From Actinoplanes xinjiangensis (GTDB lineage Bacteria > Actinomycetota > Actinomycetes > Mycobacteriales > Micromonosporaceae), in NCBI RefSeq assembly GCF_003148685.1, contig NZ_QGGR01000001.1, forward strand, positions 372,001 through 436,000: 64,000 nt of DNA, written 5' to 3'. The notes beneath the pieces were generated by a model, which ran no database searches, was not told the origin of the DNA, and was given only the letters and a program-made list of their open reading frames with translations. Below are positions 51,800 through 59,895 of the stretch, piece after piece. Positions within the stretch are counted from its first letter, which is position 1; the number at the start of each line of letters is the position of its first letter. The position numbers were made by a program, and so were the translations under genes.

Positions 51800-54333
51800 T
51801 GCTCCGCGCGACCCTGAAGAGTCTGCTCGCCCGGAAACTGCGGCTGGTCCTGTCGGGCCTCGCGGTGATCCTGGGTGTGATGTTCGTGTCCGGCGCGCTG
51901 GTGCTCACCGACACCCTCAACCGGACCTTCGACTCGATCTTCTCCGACGTCTACGCGGCGACCGACGTCTCGGTCACCGCGAAACCCAAGGTCGAGGTCG
52001 GCGAGATGGACGGTGAGGAGGTCTCCGCGCCGCTTCCGGCGTCCGTCGTGGAGACGATCACAACCCAGGCGGGGGTACGGTCGGCGACCGGCCGTGTCGA
52101 TGCCGACGGGGCCCGCGTGATCGGTACCGACGGCAAGGTGCTCACCTCGTTCGGTCCCCCGCGGATCGGCTCGAACTGGACCGGCACCGACGACCTGATG
52201 GAGATCCGCTCCGGCCGCGGTCCGGAGTCGGCGGACGAGATCGCCATGAACGCGACCACCGCGACACTGGCCGGCTACGCCGTGGGCGATCGGGTGCCCG
52301 TGCTGACCCAGCAGCCGAAACGTGAGTTCACCCTGGTCGGCATCTGGGGCTACACCGGCGGCCGGGACAGCATCAGCGGTGTGCAGGAGGTCGCGTTCAC
52401 CACGCCGGTGGCGCAGGAGCTGATGCTCGGCGAGAAGGACGTGTTCACGTCGGTGACGGTCGCCGCCGCCGACGGGATCACCCCGGACCAGCTGCGCGAC
52501 CGGCTGACCCCGGTCCTCGGCGGCGCCTACGAGGTGAAGACCGGCGATCAGCTGTCGGCGGAGAGTTCGGCGGACCTGAAGGAGGGCATGGGCTTCTTCA
52601 ACCAGATCCTGCTGGGCTTCGCCGGGATCGCGCTGTTCGTCGGCATCTTCCTGATCCTCAACACGTTCTCGATCGTGGTCGCCCAGCGCACCCGTGAGCT
52701 GGCGCTGCTGCGTGCGATCGGCGCCTCCCGCCGCCAGGTGATCAACTCGGTGCTGGTGGAGGCCGTGGTGGTCGGCCTGATCGCCTCGGTGCTCGGGCTG
52801 CTCGCCGGGGTCGGTGCGGGTGCCGGGCTGGGCGCGCTGTTCAGCAACATGAGCGGCGGGATGGACCTCGCCCCGATCGGGGTGCCGCTGTCCGCGGTGA
52901 TCAGCTCGTTCACGGTGGGCATCCTGGTCACCGTGGTGGCCGCGGTGATGCCGGCGCTGCGCGCGTCCCGGATCGCCCCGGTCGCCGCGATGCAGGACGT
53001 GGCCACTCCGGATCGCCCACTCACCAGGCTCACCGTCGCCGGGACGGTGGTCACCGCGGCCGGCGCGGCGGCACTGGGCAGCGGCCTGTTCGTGGCGACC
53101 GGCAACACCGCGCTCTACCTGATCCTCGGCGGGGTGCTCGTCACGTTCATCGGCGTCGCCCTGCTCACCCCGCTGATCAGCCGCCCGGTGGTCGCCCTGC
53201 TGGGCCGGCTGTTCTCCTGGTCGGTGCCGGGCCGGCTGGGGCGGCTCAACTCGGGCCGCAACCCGCGCCGTACCGCGATCACCGCGGCCGCGCTGATGGT
53301 CGGCATCGCCCTGGTCACCGGCGTGACCGTGGTGATGGACTCGGCGAAGAGCAGCCTCAAGGCCGAGGCGGCCCGCATCCTCAAGGCCCACATCATGATC
53401 AGTGGCGATCAGGGTGGGCCGCGTCCGCCGACCTACGATCCGGCGGTCATCGACCGGGCCGCCGCCGTTCCGGGCGTGCGAGCCGCCGCCGGCCTCTACA
53501 ACGACCTGGTGGCGATCGGTGACGACCGGTCGTACGTGGCCGCCACCGAGGACCTGTCCCGGATGGCCGAGGCGTACGGCACGACGGCTCCGAAGCTCGG
53601 CGCCGACCAGGTCGCGGTGAGCGCGCCCGAGGCGCAGGAGCGGGGCTGGCAGACCGGGTCGCGGGTGCCGATCCAGACGGCCCGCGGCGAGGCCCGCACC
53701 TACACGGTCGCCCTCATCTTCGCGGAGAACGCGCTGCCCGGCAGCATCATCCTCCCGGCCGAGGCGATCAAGGGCTTCGGGATCACCCAGCCGGTCCTCG
53801 GGTTCGTCCGGCTCGACGACGGCGTCCCGGTGTCGGCGGTGCTGCCGCAGGTCAAGGCACTGGTCGCGGACAGTCCCGAGGTCTCGGCGACCGACCAGCA
53901 GACGTTCGTCGACAGCCAGGTCGCGGTCTTCGACCAGATCATCACGATGATCCAGATCCTGCTGGGCCTGGCCATCCTGATCGCCGTCCTCGGCGTGATC
54001 AACACGCTGGCCCTGTCCGTCCTGGAGCGCACCCGAGAACTCGGTCTGCTCCGCGCCGTCGGCCTGGGCCGTGCCCAGACCATGCGGATGATCACCGTCG
54101 AGGCCGTGGTCATCGCGGTCTTCGGCGCCCTGCTGGGCGTGACGGTCGGTGCCGGCATGGGCAGCGCGGTCGCCCGCGCCCTGAAGGACGACGGCATCAC
54201 CCAGATCGTCCTGCCCTGGGACCGGATGGCCACCTACCTGGCGCTGGCCGCCCTGGTAGGCGTCATCGCGGCGGTCGTGCCGGCCATCCGCGCCGCCCGC
54301 CTCAACGTCCTGAACGCCATCGCCCACGACTGA
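51799..54333 (+). CDS. MacB/FtsX-like ABC transporter permease
   Basis: The protein has 844 residues with two FtsX-type halves. An N-terminal helix (LVLSGLAVILGVMFVSGALVL) leads to a ~220-residue extracellular domain, then three helices near 265-395. A second half begins near residue 490 with another extracellular domain and ends in three helices (LLGLAILIAVLGVINTLALSVLERTRELGLLRAVG). The ERTRELxLLRAIG motif is present twice (also QRTRELALLRAIG). It forms the membrane part of the exporter with the preceding ATPase. Confidence 0.93.
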   Translation: MLRATLKSLLARKLRLVLSGLAVILGVMFVSGALVLTDTLNRTFDSIFSDVYAATDVSVTAKPKVEVGEMDGEEVSAPLPASVVETITTQAGVRSATGRVDADGARVIGTDGKVLTSFGPPRIGSNWTGTDDLMEIRSGRGPESADEIAMNATTATLAGYAVGDRVPVLTQQPKREFTLVGIWGYTGGRDSISGVQEVAFTTPVAQELMLGEKDVFTSVTVAAADGITPDQLRDRLTPVLGGAYEVKTGDQLSAESSADLKEGMGFFNQILLGFAGIALFVGIFLILNTFSIVVAQRTRELALLRAIGASRRQVINSVLVEAVVVGLIASVLGLLAGVGAGAGLGALFSNMSGGMDLAPIGVPLSAVISSFTVGILVTVVAAVMPALRASRIAPVAAMQDVATPDRPLTRLTVAGTVVTAAGAAALGSGLFVATGNTALYLILGGVLVTFIGVALLTPLISRPVVALLGRLFSWSVPGRLGRLNSGRNPRRTAITAAALMVGIALVTGVTVVMDSAKSSLKAEAARILKAHIMISGDQGGPRPPTYDPAVIDRAAAVPGVRAAAGLYNDLVAIGDDRSYVAATEDLSRMAEAYGTTAPKLGADQVAVSAPEAQERGWQTGSRVPIQTARGEARTYTVALIFAENALPGSIILPAEAIKGFGITQPVLGFVRLDDGVPVSAVLPQVKALVADSPEVSATDQQTFVDSQVAVFDQIITMIQILLGLAILIAVLGVINTLALSVLERTRELGLLRAVGLGRAQTMRMITVEAVVIAVFGALLGVTVGAGMGSAVARALKDDGITQIVLPWDRMATYLALAALVGVIAAVVPAIRAARLNVLNAIAHD

Positions 54334-54341
54334 CAGCCATA

Positions 54342-54373
54342 GGGCGGCCGCGTCCCCCTGGGGCCGGCCGCCC
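54342..54373 (+). terminator. Terminator hairpin after the ABC permease gene
   Basis: GGGCGGCCG (54342-54350) pairs with CGGCCGCCC (54365-54373), nine bases past the stop, with a GC-rich 14-base loop. No U-tract. Confidence 0.55.
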
Positions 54374-54522
54374 GGTCACATCCGGCGACTCCGAGACAGC
54401 CGGGTGAAGCCGGCCCGGCCCGGCCCCATCCCGCTGGATCTCACCGCTGGATCTCACCGCTGGCTCGGACGCTGCGAGACAACGGTCCGCGCCGACCGGG
54501 AGTGACCTGCGCCGACGGCTCG

Positions 54523-54963
54523 TCAGGAGAGGATCTTGTCGAGCTTGGTGAAGCTCGATCCCCAGCCCTCGCGAGCGCCGGACTCCATCTCGGTGGGGAA
54601 CGGGCTCTGGGTCAGGACCAACCGGGTGCGGCCGTCCTCCTCGTCGTGGAATTCGACGGTCATACGCAGCCTGTCGGCGCCGAAGTCGGGGATGTGGCTG
54701 ACGTCCTCCTCGCCGACCAGCAGTTCGTTCTCGACGACCTCGACGAACGTCGCGTTCACCGGGGAGGACATCGACGGGTCGGCGTCGTTGACCATGGTGA
54801 AGACCTGCCGGCCGCCGGGGCGTACGTCGAGGTCGACGGTGTCGCGGGGCACCGACCAGCCGACCGGGCCGAACCAGGCGGCCAGCTGATCGGGGTCGGT
54901 GAACGCCCGGTACACCAGGTGGCGCGGGGCGTCGAAGATGCGGGTGATGACGAGGTCGGTCAC
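54523..54963 (-). CDS. SRPBCC/AHSA1-domain protein
   Basis: The protein has 146 residues; GTG 54963 overlaps the arsR stop (GTGA) and AGGAGG lies upstream. The helix-grip fold is shown by TRIFDAPRHLVYRAFTDPDQLAAWFGP at the start and EMESGAREGWGSSFTKLDKIL at the end. These proteins bind hydrophobic ligands or act as cochaperone-like partners. Pairing with an ArsR regulator in one operon is very common. The ligand is unknown. Confidence 0.9.
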   Translation of the reverse strand: MTDLVITRIFDAPRHLVYRAFTDPDQLAAWFGPVGWSVPRDTVDLDVRPGGRQVFTMVNDADPSMSSPVNATFVEVVENELLVGEEDVSHIPDFGADRLRMTVEFHDEEDGRTRLVLTQSPFPTEMESGAREGWGSSFTKLDKILS

Positions 54964-55349
54964 TTGTCGTCCTCCTGGAGGCGTTTGAGGTGAGCGTCGA
55001 GGCGGGTGAAGTTGTCGTCCCAGAAGCGGCGGTAGTGCTCCATCCACGCGGTGGCCTCGCGCAGCGGCGCCGCCTCGAGACGGCTGGACCGCCACTGCGC
55101 GGAACGGCTGCGTGAGATCAGACCCGCGTTCTCCAGGACCTTCAGGTGGCGGGAGATCGCCGGGAGGCTGATGTCGAACGGCTCGGCGAGCTCGGTCACG
55201 GTGGCCTCGCCCTCGGCGAGACGGGTCAGGATGGCGCGGCGCGTGGGGTCGGCCAGCGCCGCGAAGATCACGCTGAGCCGGTCCGAACTCAGCCGTCCAG
55301 AGCTGAGCCGATCCGAATCCAGCCGGTCGGAGCTCGGCCGTTCAGGCAC
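54960..55349 (-). CDS. ArsR-family regulator with N-terminal SDRLS repeats
   Basis: The protein has 129 residues from GTG 55349. The winged helix-turn-helix is clear (IFAALADPTRRAILTRLAEGEATVTELAEPFDISLPAISRHLKVLENAGLI), without metal-binding Cys. The first 25 residues are tandem five-residue repeats (SDRLD, SDRLS, SGRLS, SDRLS) encoded by 15-bp DNA repeats, not part of the usual fold. TAGGTT lies six bases before the GTG. An alternative start past the repeats could be used, but none has a ribosome-binding site. Confidence 0.88.
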   Translation of the reverse strand: MPERPSSDRLDSDRLSSGRLSSDRLSVIFAALADPTRRAILTRLAEGEATVTELAEPFDISLPAISRHLKVLENAGLISRSRSAQWRSSRLEAAPLREATAWMEHYRRFWDDNFTRLDAHLKRLQEDDK

Positions 55350-55353
55350 GCAC

Positions 55354-55374
55354 TTAACCTATCGGTTAATTAAC
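55354..55374. promoter_or_regulatory. Operator palindromes overlapping the arsR -10
   Basis: TTAACC-TATC-GGTTAA (55354-55369) and the palindrome GTTAATTAAC (55365-55374) overlap. The minus-strand -10 TAGGTT (55356-55361), six bases before GTG 55349, lies inside the first. This is the layout of self-repression by the ArsR protein. Confidence 0.65.
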
Positions 55375-55411
55375 GAAGACGTTAAGAACCTAGCCGCGCC
55401 CGCGGCGCCTG

Positions 55412-55966
55412 TCAAACCTTGCTGGGCACGCGGCGGTGCAGCTCCGCGAGCAGGACCTCCGGCCCGGGCGACATCAGACCCACATCGATGATGTACGCGA
55501 ACTCGCCACCCCGCCGTCGCACACGAGGCGGCCCGCCCTTGCCGGGCAGTTCGGAGGCGTAGTCCTCGGCGATCGGGGTGATCACCAGCTCGGTGAACGG
55601 ACCGCGGCCGTGCAGCCCCACCGCGGCGATGCCGGACCAGGGCAGGTGGATCCCGCGCCGGCCGGTGGCGGCGAAGTCCAGACCGTGCACCGACGTGTGC
55701 AGCCAGCCGAGACGGCGCCAGACGGCGAGCATCAGGGCCGCGGCGACGACGGCCGGGACCACGAGCGTCAACTCGACGAAGACCACGATGTCGCCGGCGT
55801 CCGGACGGTAGCCGGCGGCCGCCCGCACGCCCAGCGTGATCAGCAGCATCGGGAGCCAGGCGGCGGCCAGGACCCAGAGCGCGGTCACATAGAACATGCC
55901 GCGGGCCTGGAAGAAGCTGACGGTGTCGTCGGTGGGCCCGAGCACCTGATCCACATGATCGGCCAT
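55412..55966 (-). CDS. Membrane protein with two helices and a PH-like tail
   Basis: The protein has 184 residues from ATG 55966; CATAAT lies six bases before it, so the message may be leaderless. Two membrane helices (YVTALWVLAAAWLPMLLITLGV and LTLVVPAVVAAALMLAVW) are followed by a ~90-residue beta-rich cytoplasmic part starting WLHTSVHGLDFAATGRRGIHLPWSGIAAV, like PH-like membrane domains. No function is known to me. The upstream in-frame ATG (56011) is possible but less likely. Confidence 0.72.
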   Translation of the reverse strand: MADHVDQVLGPTDDTVSFFQARGMFYVTALWVLAAAWLPMLLITLGVRAAAGYRPDAGDIVVFVELTLVVPAVVAAALMLAVWRRLGWLHTSVHGLDFAATGRRGIHLPWSGIAAVGLHGRGPFTELVITPIAEDYASELPGKGGPPRVRRRGGEFAYIIDVGLMSPGPEVLLAELHRRVPSKV

Positions 55967-56077
55967 ATGACGATTATGCCCGTATAAATGCGACTTTGTG
56001 GGTGGTATCAACGAAGAGCCTTATCGATGCCTCAGGTGGCCCGGCGCGGCCGCCGGGTAGGTTCCCGCACCCGCACG

Positions 56078-56083
56078 TAGGCT
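56078..56083 (+). promoter_or_regulatory. -10 hexamer TAGGCT for the leaderless PAC2 gene
   Basis: TAGGCT is followed by seven bases and ATG 56091. Confidence 0.55.
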
Positions 56084-56090
56084 GTGTTCC

Positions 56091-56960
56091 ATGACTGAGT
56101 TCGACGGCCTTCCGCTGCTCCGCTCCCCCGTGGCCATCGCCGCCTTCGAGGGCTGGAACGATGCTGCGGACGCTTCGACCGCGGCCGTGGAACACCTCGA
56201 GCAGGTCTGGGAGTCCCGCGAGGTCACCAGCATCGACCCCGAGGACTTCTACGACTTCCAGGTCAGCCGGCCCACCATCACGATGGCCGAGGGCGAGACG
56301 CGGAAGATCGAATGGCCCACCACCCGATTCACCGTGGCCAGCCCGCCCGGCGCCGACCGTGACGTCGTCCTGATCCGCGGCATCGAGCCGAGCATGCGGT
56401 GGCGCACCTTCTGCGAGAACGTGCTGGAGATCTGCCACAGCCTGGAGGTCAGCCGGATCGTGCTGCTCGGCGCGCTGCTGGCCGACGTGCCGTACACGCG
56501 GCCCCTGCCGATCAGCGGCACCGCCAGCGACCGCGACACCGCGGAGAAGTACAAGGTCGTGCCCACCCGGTATGACGGCCCGACCGGCATCGTCGGGGTC
56601 CTCCAGGAGGCCGCCACCCGCGCCGAACTGGACGCGCTGTCGTTCTGGGTGCACGTGCCCCACTACGCCAACAACCCACCCTGCCCCAAGGCGACCCTGT
56701 CGCTACTCAGCCGCATCGAGGACGTCCTCGACCTGCCGGTGCCGATGGCCGACCTGGCCGAGCAGGCCGACGAGTGGGAGAAGCGGGTCCGGGCCGCCGC
56801 CGAGCAGGACGCGGAGCTCGGAGAGTATGTGCGCGAGCTGGAGGAGCGGGTCGGCGACGCGGGCATCCAGCCCCTCACCGGCGACGAGATCGCCAGCGAG
56901 TTCGAGAAGTACCTGCGGCGGCGCGGCGGATCAGCGGGCCCGACAGCCGGCTCCTGGTGA
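56091..56960 (+). CDS. PAC2-family protein (proteasome assembly chaperone fold)
   Basis: The protein has 289 residues. It begins FDGLPLLRSPVAIAAFEGWNDAADASTAAVEHL, with GALLADVPYTRPLPISGTAS and FWVHVPHYANNPPCPKATLSLL further on, as in mycobacterial Rv2125-type proteins. The fold is shared with eukaryotic proteasome assembly chaperones, but the bacterial 20S core assembles without such help, so its job is unsettled. It lies ~15 kb from arc here. An acidic helical C-terminus (AEQADEWEKRVRAAAEQDAELGEYVRELEE) may form a coiled coil. Confidence 0.9.
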   Translation: MTEFDGLPLLRSPVAIAAFEGWNDAADASTAAVEHLEQVWESREVTSIDPEDFYDFQVSRPTITMAEGETRKIEWPTTRFTVASPPGADRDVVLIRGIEPSMRWRTFCENVLEICHSLEVSRIVLLGALLADVPYTRPLPISGTASDRDTAEKYKVVPTRYDGPTGIVGVLQEAATRAELDALSFWVHVPHYANNPPCPKATLSLLSRIEDVLDLPVPMADLAEQADEWEKRVRAAAEQDAELGEYVRELEERVGDAGIQPLTGDEIASEFEKYLRRRGGSAGPTAGSW

Positions 56961-56965
56961 GCGTG

Positions 56966-57002
56966 TCGCGGCGGGCGACTCCGTGAGGGGCGCCCGCCGC
57001 GA
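56966..57002. terminator. Bidirectional terminator between the PAC2 and DUF397 genes
   Basis: A 12-bp perfect inverted repeat (56966-56977 with 56991-57002) lies six bases from the PAC2 stop and six from the DUF397 stop. An AT-rich stretch follows on the plus strand. Confidence 0.75.
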
Positions 57003-57007
57003 ATCAT

Positions 57008-57199
57008 TCAGGAAGTCTCACCGGAAGCCAGGACGCGATCCTGGAATCCGTTCCATTCGGCTGGAGTGAAGATCAGTGCCGGCAGTTCCGGATTCTTACT
57101 GTCGCGAAGCCGGACCGTGCCGTCGACCTGTGCCACCTCGACACATCCCGAGGTCGCACAGTAGGAACTGCGCTGCCACGCCGTTGTGGTGTCTCTCAT
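57008..57199 (-). CDS. DUF397-family small protein
   Basis: The protein has 63 residues from ATG 57199. The family pattern is complete: WQRSSYCATSGCVEVAQVDGTVRLRDSKNPELPALIFTPAEWNGF. DUF397 proteins are partners of the XRE/DUF5753 regulators encoded upstream, and the pair is typical of Streptomyces and Micromonosporaceae, where it affects development and antibiotic production. AGAAAGG lies before the start. It overlaps nothing and sits 22 bases beyond the regulator's stop. Confidence 0.93.
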   Translation of the reverse strand: MRDTTTAWQRSSYCATSGCVEVAQVDGTVRLRDSKNPELPALIFTPAEWNGFQDRVLASGETS

Positions 57200-57221
57200 C
57201 GTGAACCTTTCTCCCACTCGA

Positions 57222-58145
57222 TCACGGCTCCGTGCCCTGATCATTGCCGGACATACGGGCGATCTTGGCCCGTAGGTCGTAGAGCCGCGCCAGCACGAGC
57301 GCGCGGCTCGCGGCCTCATCGAGGGAACGGTCCCAGAAGCGATCGAACACCAGCCGGTGGTAGTCCACCTCGGCCGGGTCCTCGACCAGCTCATCCCGGG
57401 TGTAGGACTCTCGGTACAGAACCGCGTCAGCCGAGTCGGCGCCGAGGTGGAGCACCGAGAACCCGCCGAACATGCCCATCACCGCGCCGTTGTCCATCGG
57501 CAGGACACGCACGTGCACATTCGGTCGCTGAGCCGCCGTGACCAGGTCTTCGAACTGGTCGGCGGTGATCGCCATGTCGCCGATTATCCGCCAGAGCGCG
57601 GACTCGTCGAGTAGGAGTCGATACTCCGGTGAGCCGCCGCGCTCGATCACGCGCTCACGCCGGGCCAGGCGCACGTCCCGGCGCACCCGGCGCGCCTCCT
57701 CACTCAATGTCACCTCATACCAGGCGAGCGTGGCCTCCGCGAACGCCGGCGTCTGCAGGTGACCGGGCACCAGGGTGGACTGATACTCCTTGATCGTGGT
57801 CGCCGCCAGCTCGAACTGGAGCAACTGCACCAGACCGGGGGGCAGGTGGTCGCGGTGTTCGGGAGCCGTCCAGTACCGCTCGCGGCGGGCGACGCGCGCC
57901 TCCTCCGCCAGTTCGGCGATCCGGCCCTGATCGGTGAGCTGGTAGATGTCTACCAGGAGGGCACGCAGGTCGGTGGGCGAGATCGTGACCTCGCCCAGCT
58001 CGATGCGCTGCACCTTGGAGAGTGACCAGCCCAGCTTCTTGGCGACCTCGCTCTGGCTGAGACCGGTGCGCTCCCGGGCCGCGCGCAACGCCAACCGCAC
58101 CCGCCGTCGCGACACTGCGGGAAGGTCGTCACGCGCGACCGCCAT
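57222..58145 (-). CDS. XRE-family regulator with DUF5753 domain
   Basis: The protein has 307 residues. The N-terminal helix-turn-helix (ARERTGLSQSEVAKKLGWSLSKVQRIELGEVTI) is followed by a ~180-residue DUF5753 domain (LLQFELAATTIKEYQSTLVPGHLQTPAFAEA, then HVRVLPMDNGAVMGMFGGFSVLHL). Together with the DUF397 protein it forms a two-gene switch. GAGGG lies five bases before the ATG. No target gene is evident in the vicinity. Confidence 0.93.
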   Translation of the reverse strand: MAVARDDLPAVSRRRVRLALRAARERTGLSQSEVAKKLGWSLSKVQRIELGEVTISPTDLRALLVDIYQLTDQGRIAELAEEARVARRERYWTAPEHRDHLPPGLVQLLQFELAATTIKEYQSTLVPGHLQTPAFAEATLAWYEVTLSEEARRVRRDVRLARRERVIERGGSPEYRLLLDESALWRIIGDMAITADQFEDLVTAAQRPNVHVRVLPMDNGAVMGMFGGFSVLHLGADSADAVLYRESYTRDELVEDPAEVDYHRLVFDRFWDRSLDEAASRALVLARLYDLRAKIARMSGNDQGTEP

Positions 58146-58260
58146 TCAGCCCTCACTAAACCCTTAAAAGCCGCCAATCGCCCTTGATTGCGACGATGCA
58201 AAGTGCGGTACTGCTCAAAGTCCGCCGAAATATACCGCAGACCGTATCGTCACCGCCCGG

Positions 58261-58671
58261 TCAGACCTCCCCGTACTCGAGCGATCGCACCAGACCCCGG
58301 CAGAACTCGGCGAACTCCTTCTCGTCCCCGGACGAGAAGACCTCCACCACGGCGCCCCGGTACCCGGCACGCAGCTGCCACCAGCCGGCGTGGCGCGACC
58401 GCAGGCAGACGATCGCCCCGGCGCTCAGGGCGCCGGCGACCACGACGGTGAGAAGCATCGATGCGGGACCCACCACGGGCACCGCGATCACCGCCGCCAC
58501 CAGCGACGACACTCCGGCGAGGTGCCGGCCGGCACCGTCCGGGCCGGGGTCGAACCGAACGATGTGGACATCGCTCATCTCGGCCACCATGAACAGCCGG
58601 CGGTGGTCCTTCGACACCTCGACGACATGGTGCGTGATGACGGCGCGTGGACCTCGGTAGAAGACCGGCAA
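58261..58671 (-). CDS. DUF6232-like membrane protein
   Basis: I chose the TTG at 58671 because the purine-rich GAGGGGAGGGATGGG sits just upstream and the domain begins at once (PVFYRGPRAVITHHVVEVSKDHR); 136 residues result. Longer starts at ATG 58749 or 58812 would add residues without domain character. A short beta-rich part is followed by two membrane helices (SSLVAAVIAVPVVGPASMLL and LTVVVAGALSAGAIVCL) and a soluble tail with WQLRAGYRGAVVEVFSS. Function is unknown; DUF6232 membership is my reading of the pattern and should be tested. Confidence 0.6.
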   Translation of the reverse strand: MPVFYRGPRAVITHHVVEVSKDHRRLFMVAEMSDVHIVRFDPGPDGAGRHLAGVSSLVAAVIAVPVVGPASMLLTVVVAGALSAGAIVCLRSRHAGWWQLRAGYRGAVVEVFSSGDEKEFAEFCRGLVRSLEYGEV

Positions 58672-58937
58672 TTCCCATCCCTCCCCTCGGCTTGCGAGCC
58701 GGAGGAGGCCTGCATGAAGATAGCGGTTGACACGGCTCTCCTCCTCCATGGACGAGAGGCCTGGGCGGCGGCCAGCGGCTACTGGTCGCCGCCTCTTTCT
58801 GTGACCCCACATCCCTTAACGTCGATTCAGTATGGGGTCAAGCGGGGCATGCCCGCCAGGTGCCTGGCAGCCTTATAGCTGATAGACGAATTCATTCATG
58901 GACGCGTGCGCGTGTCGACTCGCTGACCTCGCGCTTT

Positions 58938-58959
58938 CTAGGACATCCTAGGAACCTAG
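58938..58959. promoter_or_regulatory. CTAGG/CCTAG repeats upstream of the gntR gene
   Basis: CTAGG (58938-58942), CCTAG (58947-58951) and CCTAG (58955-58959) lie just ahead of the GGAAGGAG site; TCCTAGGA (58946-58953) is palindromic. They could be the regulator's own operator. Confidence 0.45.
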
Positions 58960-58975
58960 CTGGAAGGAGCCGGTC

Positions 58976-59767
58976 ATGAGCATCAATCCGGGCGCCGCCG
59001 AGTTCCCGCATCGGCAGATCGCGGCCCAGCTGCGGGAACGCATACGGCGCGGTGACTGGCAGCCGGGCGAGCGGCTGCCGTCCATCCCCGCCATGGCGGA
59101 GATGTTCGGCGTCGCCAAACAGACCGTGCAGCGCACCGTCGACCAGCTGCGGGTCGAGGGCATCCTGATCACCAAACCCGGCTCCGGTACGTACGTCCGT
59201 GGCACCCGCCGCCGCCTGAACCGTCTCTCGCGCGGCCGGTACGGCGCGCACCGTGGCTACCACGCCGACCTCGCCGCCCGGTACCGCCAGCAGCTCACCG
59301 CCGTGGGCCGGGAGGCCGCGCCGCCCGAGGTGGCCGACGCCTTCGGGGTGCGCGACGGCACGGAGATGCTGGTCAGGCGGCATGTGGTGCGTACCGACGA
59401 TGCCACCGTCGAGGTCGGTGCCTCCTGGTTCCGGGTGACCGACGCGAGCGGCACCTCGCTGGAACGCCTCGAAGCCTTCGGCCGGCCGCTCTATCAGGAG
59501 GCGGAGGAGGTGCTGGACCGCCGTTACACCTCAGCCACCGACACGATCAGCGCCCGGCAGCCGAGCCGGGAGGAGGCCGAGATCCTCCAGATCCGGCCGG
59601 ACACCCCGGTGCTTCATCTGCTACATGTCGCTTTCGACGAGACCCGTAAACCGATCGAGGTGGCACAGGCGACCTGGCCGGGACCGATGACCACACTCAC
59701 CGAGGAGTACCGGATCCCGGGCCCGGCCCCCGAACCCGAGCCGGACCCCGGTCTGGCCCTGGCCTGA
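58976..59767 (+). CDS. GntR-family regulator, HutC subfamily (UTRA domain)
   Basis: The protein has 263 residues; GGAAGGAG precedes the ATG. The winged helix (QIAAQLRERIRRGDWQPGERLPSIPAMAEMFGVAKQTVQRTVDQLRVEGILITKPGSGTYV) is followed by the UTRA ligand domain (LVRRHVVRTDDATVEVGASWF, then VLHLLHVAFDETRKPIEVAQATWPG). Ligands in this branch are often sugars, amino acids or phosphosugars. No metabolic operon is adjacent, so its targets are not clear. Confidence 0.92.
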   Translation: MSINPGAAEFPHRQIAAQLRERIRRGDWQPGERLPSIPAMAEMFGVAKQTVQRTVDQLRVEGILITKPGSGTYVRGTRRRLNRLSRGRYGAHRGYHADLAARYRQQLTAVGREAAPPEVADAFGVRDGTEMLVRRHVVRTDDATVEVGASWFRVTDASGTSLERLEAFGRPLYQEAEEVLDRRYTSATDTISARQPSREEAEILQIRPDTPVLHLLHVAFDETRKPIEVAQATWPGPMTTLTEEYRIPGPAPEPEPDPGLALA

Positions 59768-59850
59768 TCACCGCCCCCCACTCCGGCCGGCCGATCGGGA
59801 GCCAATCGGCATCACGCCACGACCGGCATCACGCCGCCGCCGACCCTCAC

Positions 59851-59877
59851 CGTGACCCGGCGTGGCGCCGGATCACG
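59851..59877. terminator. Bidirectional terminator between gntR and the hydrolase gene
   Basis: A 12-bp inverted repeat with one mismatch (59851-59862 with 59866-59877, loop TGG) lies between the two convergent stops. Confidence 0.65.
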
Positions 59878-59895
59878 AGGCGGCGCGGGTTCGGG

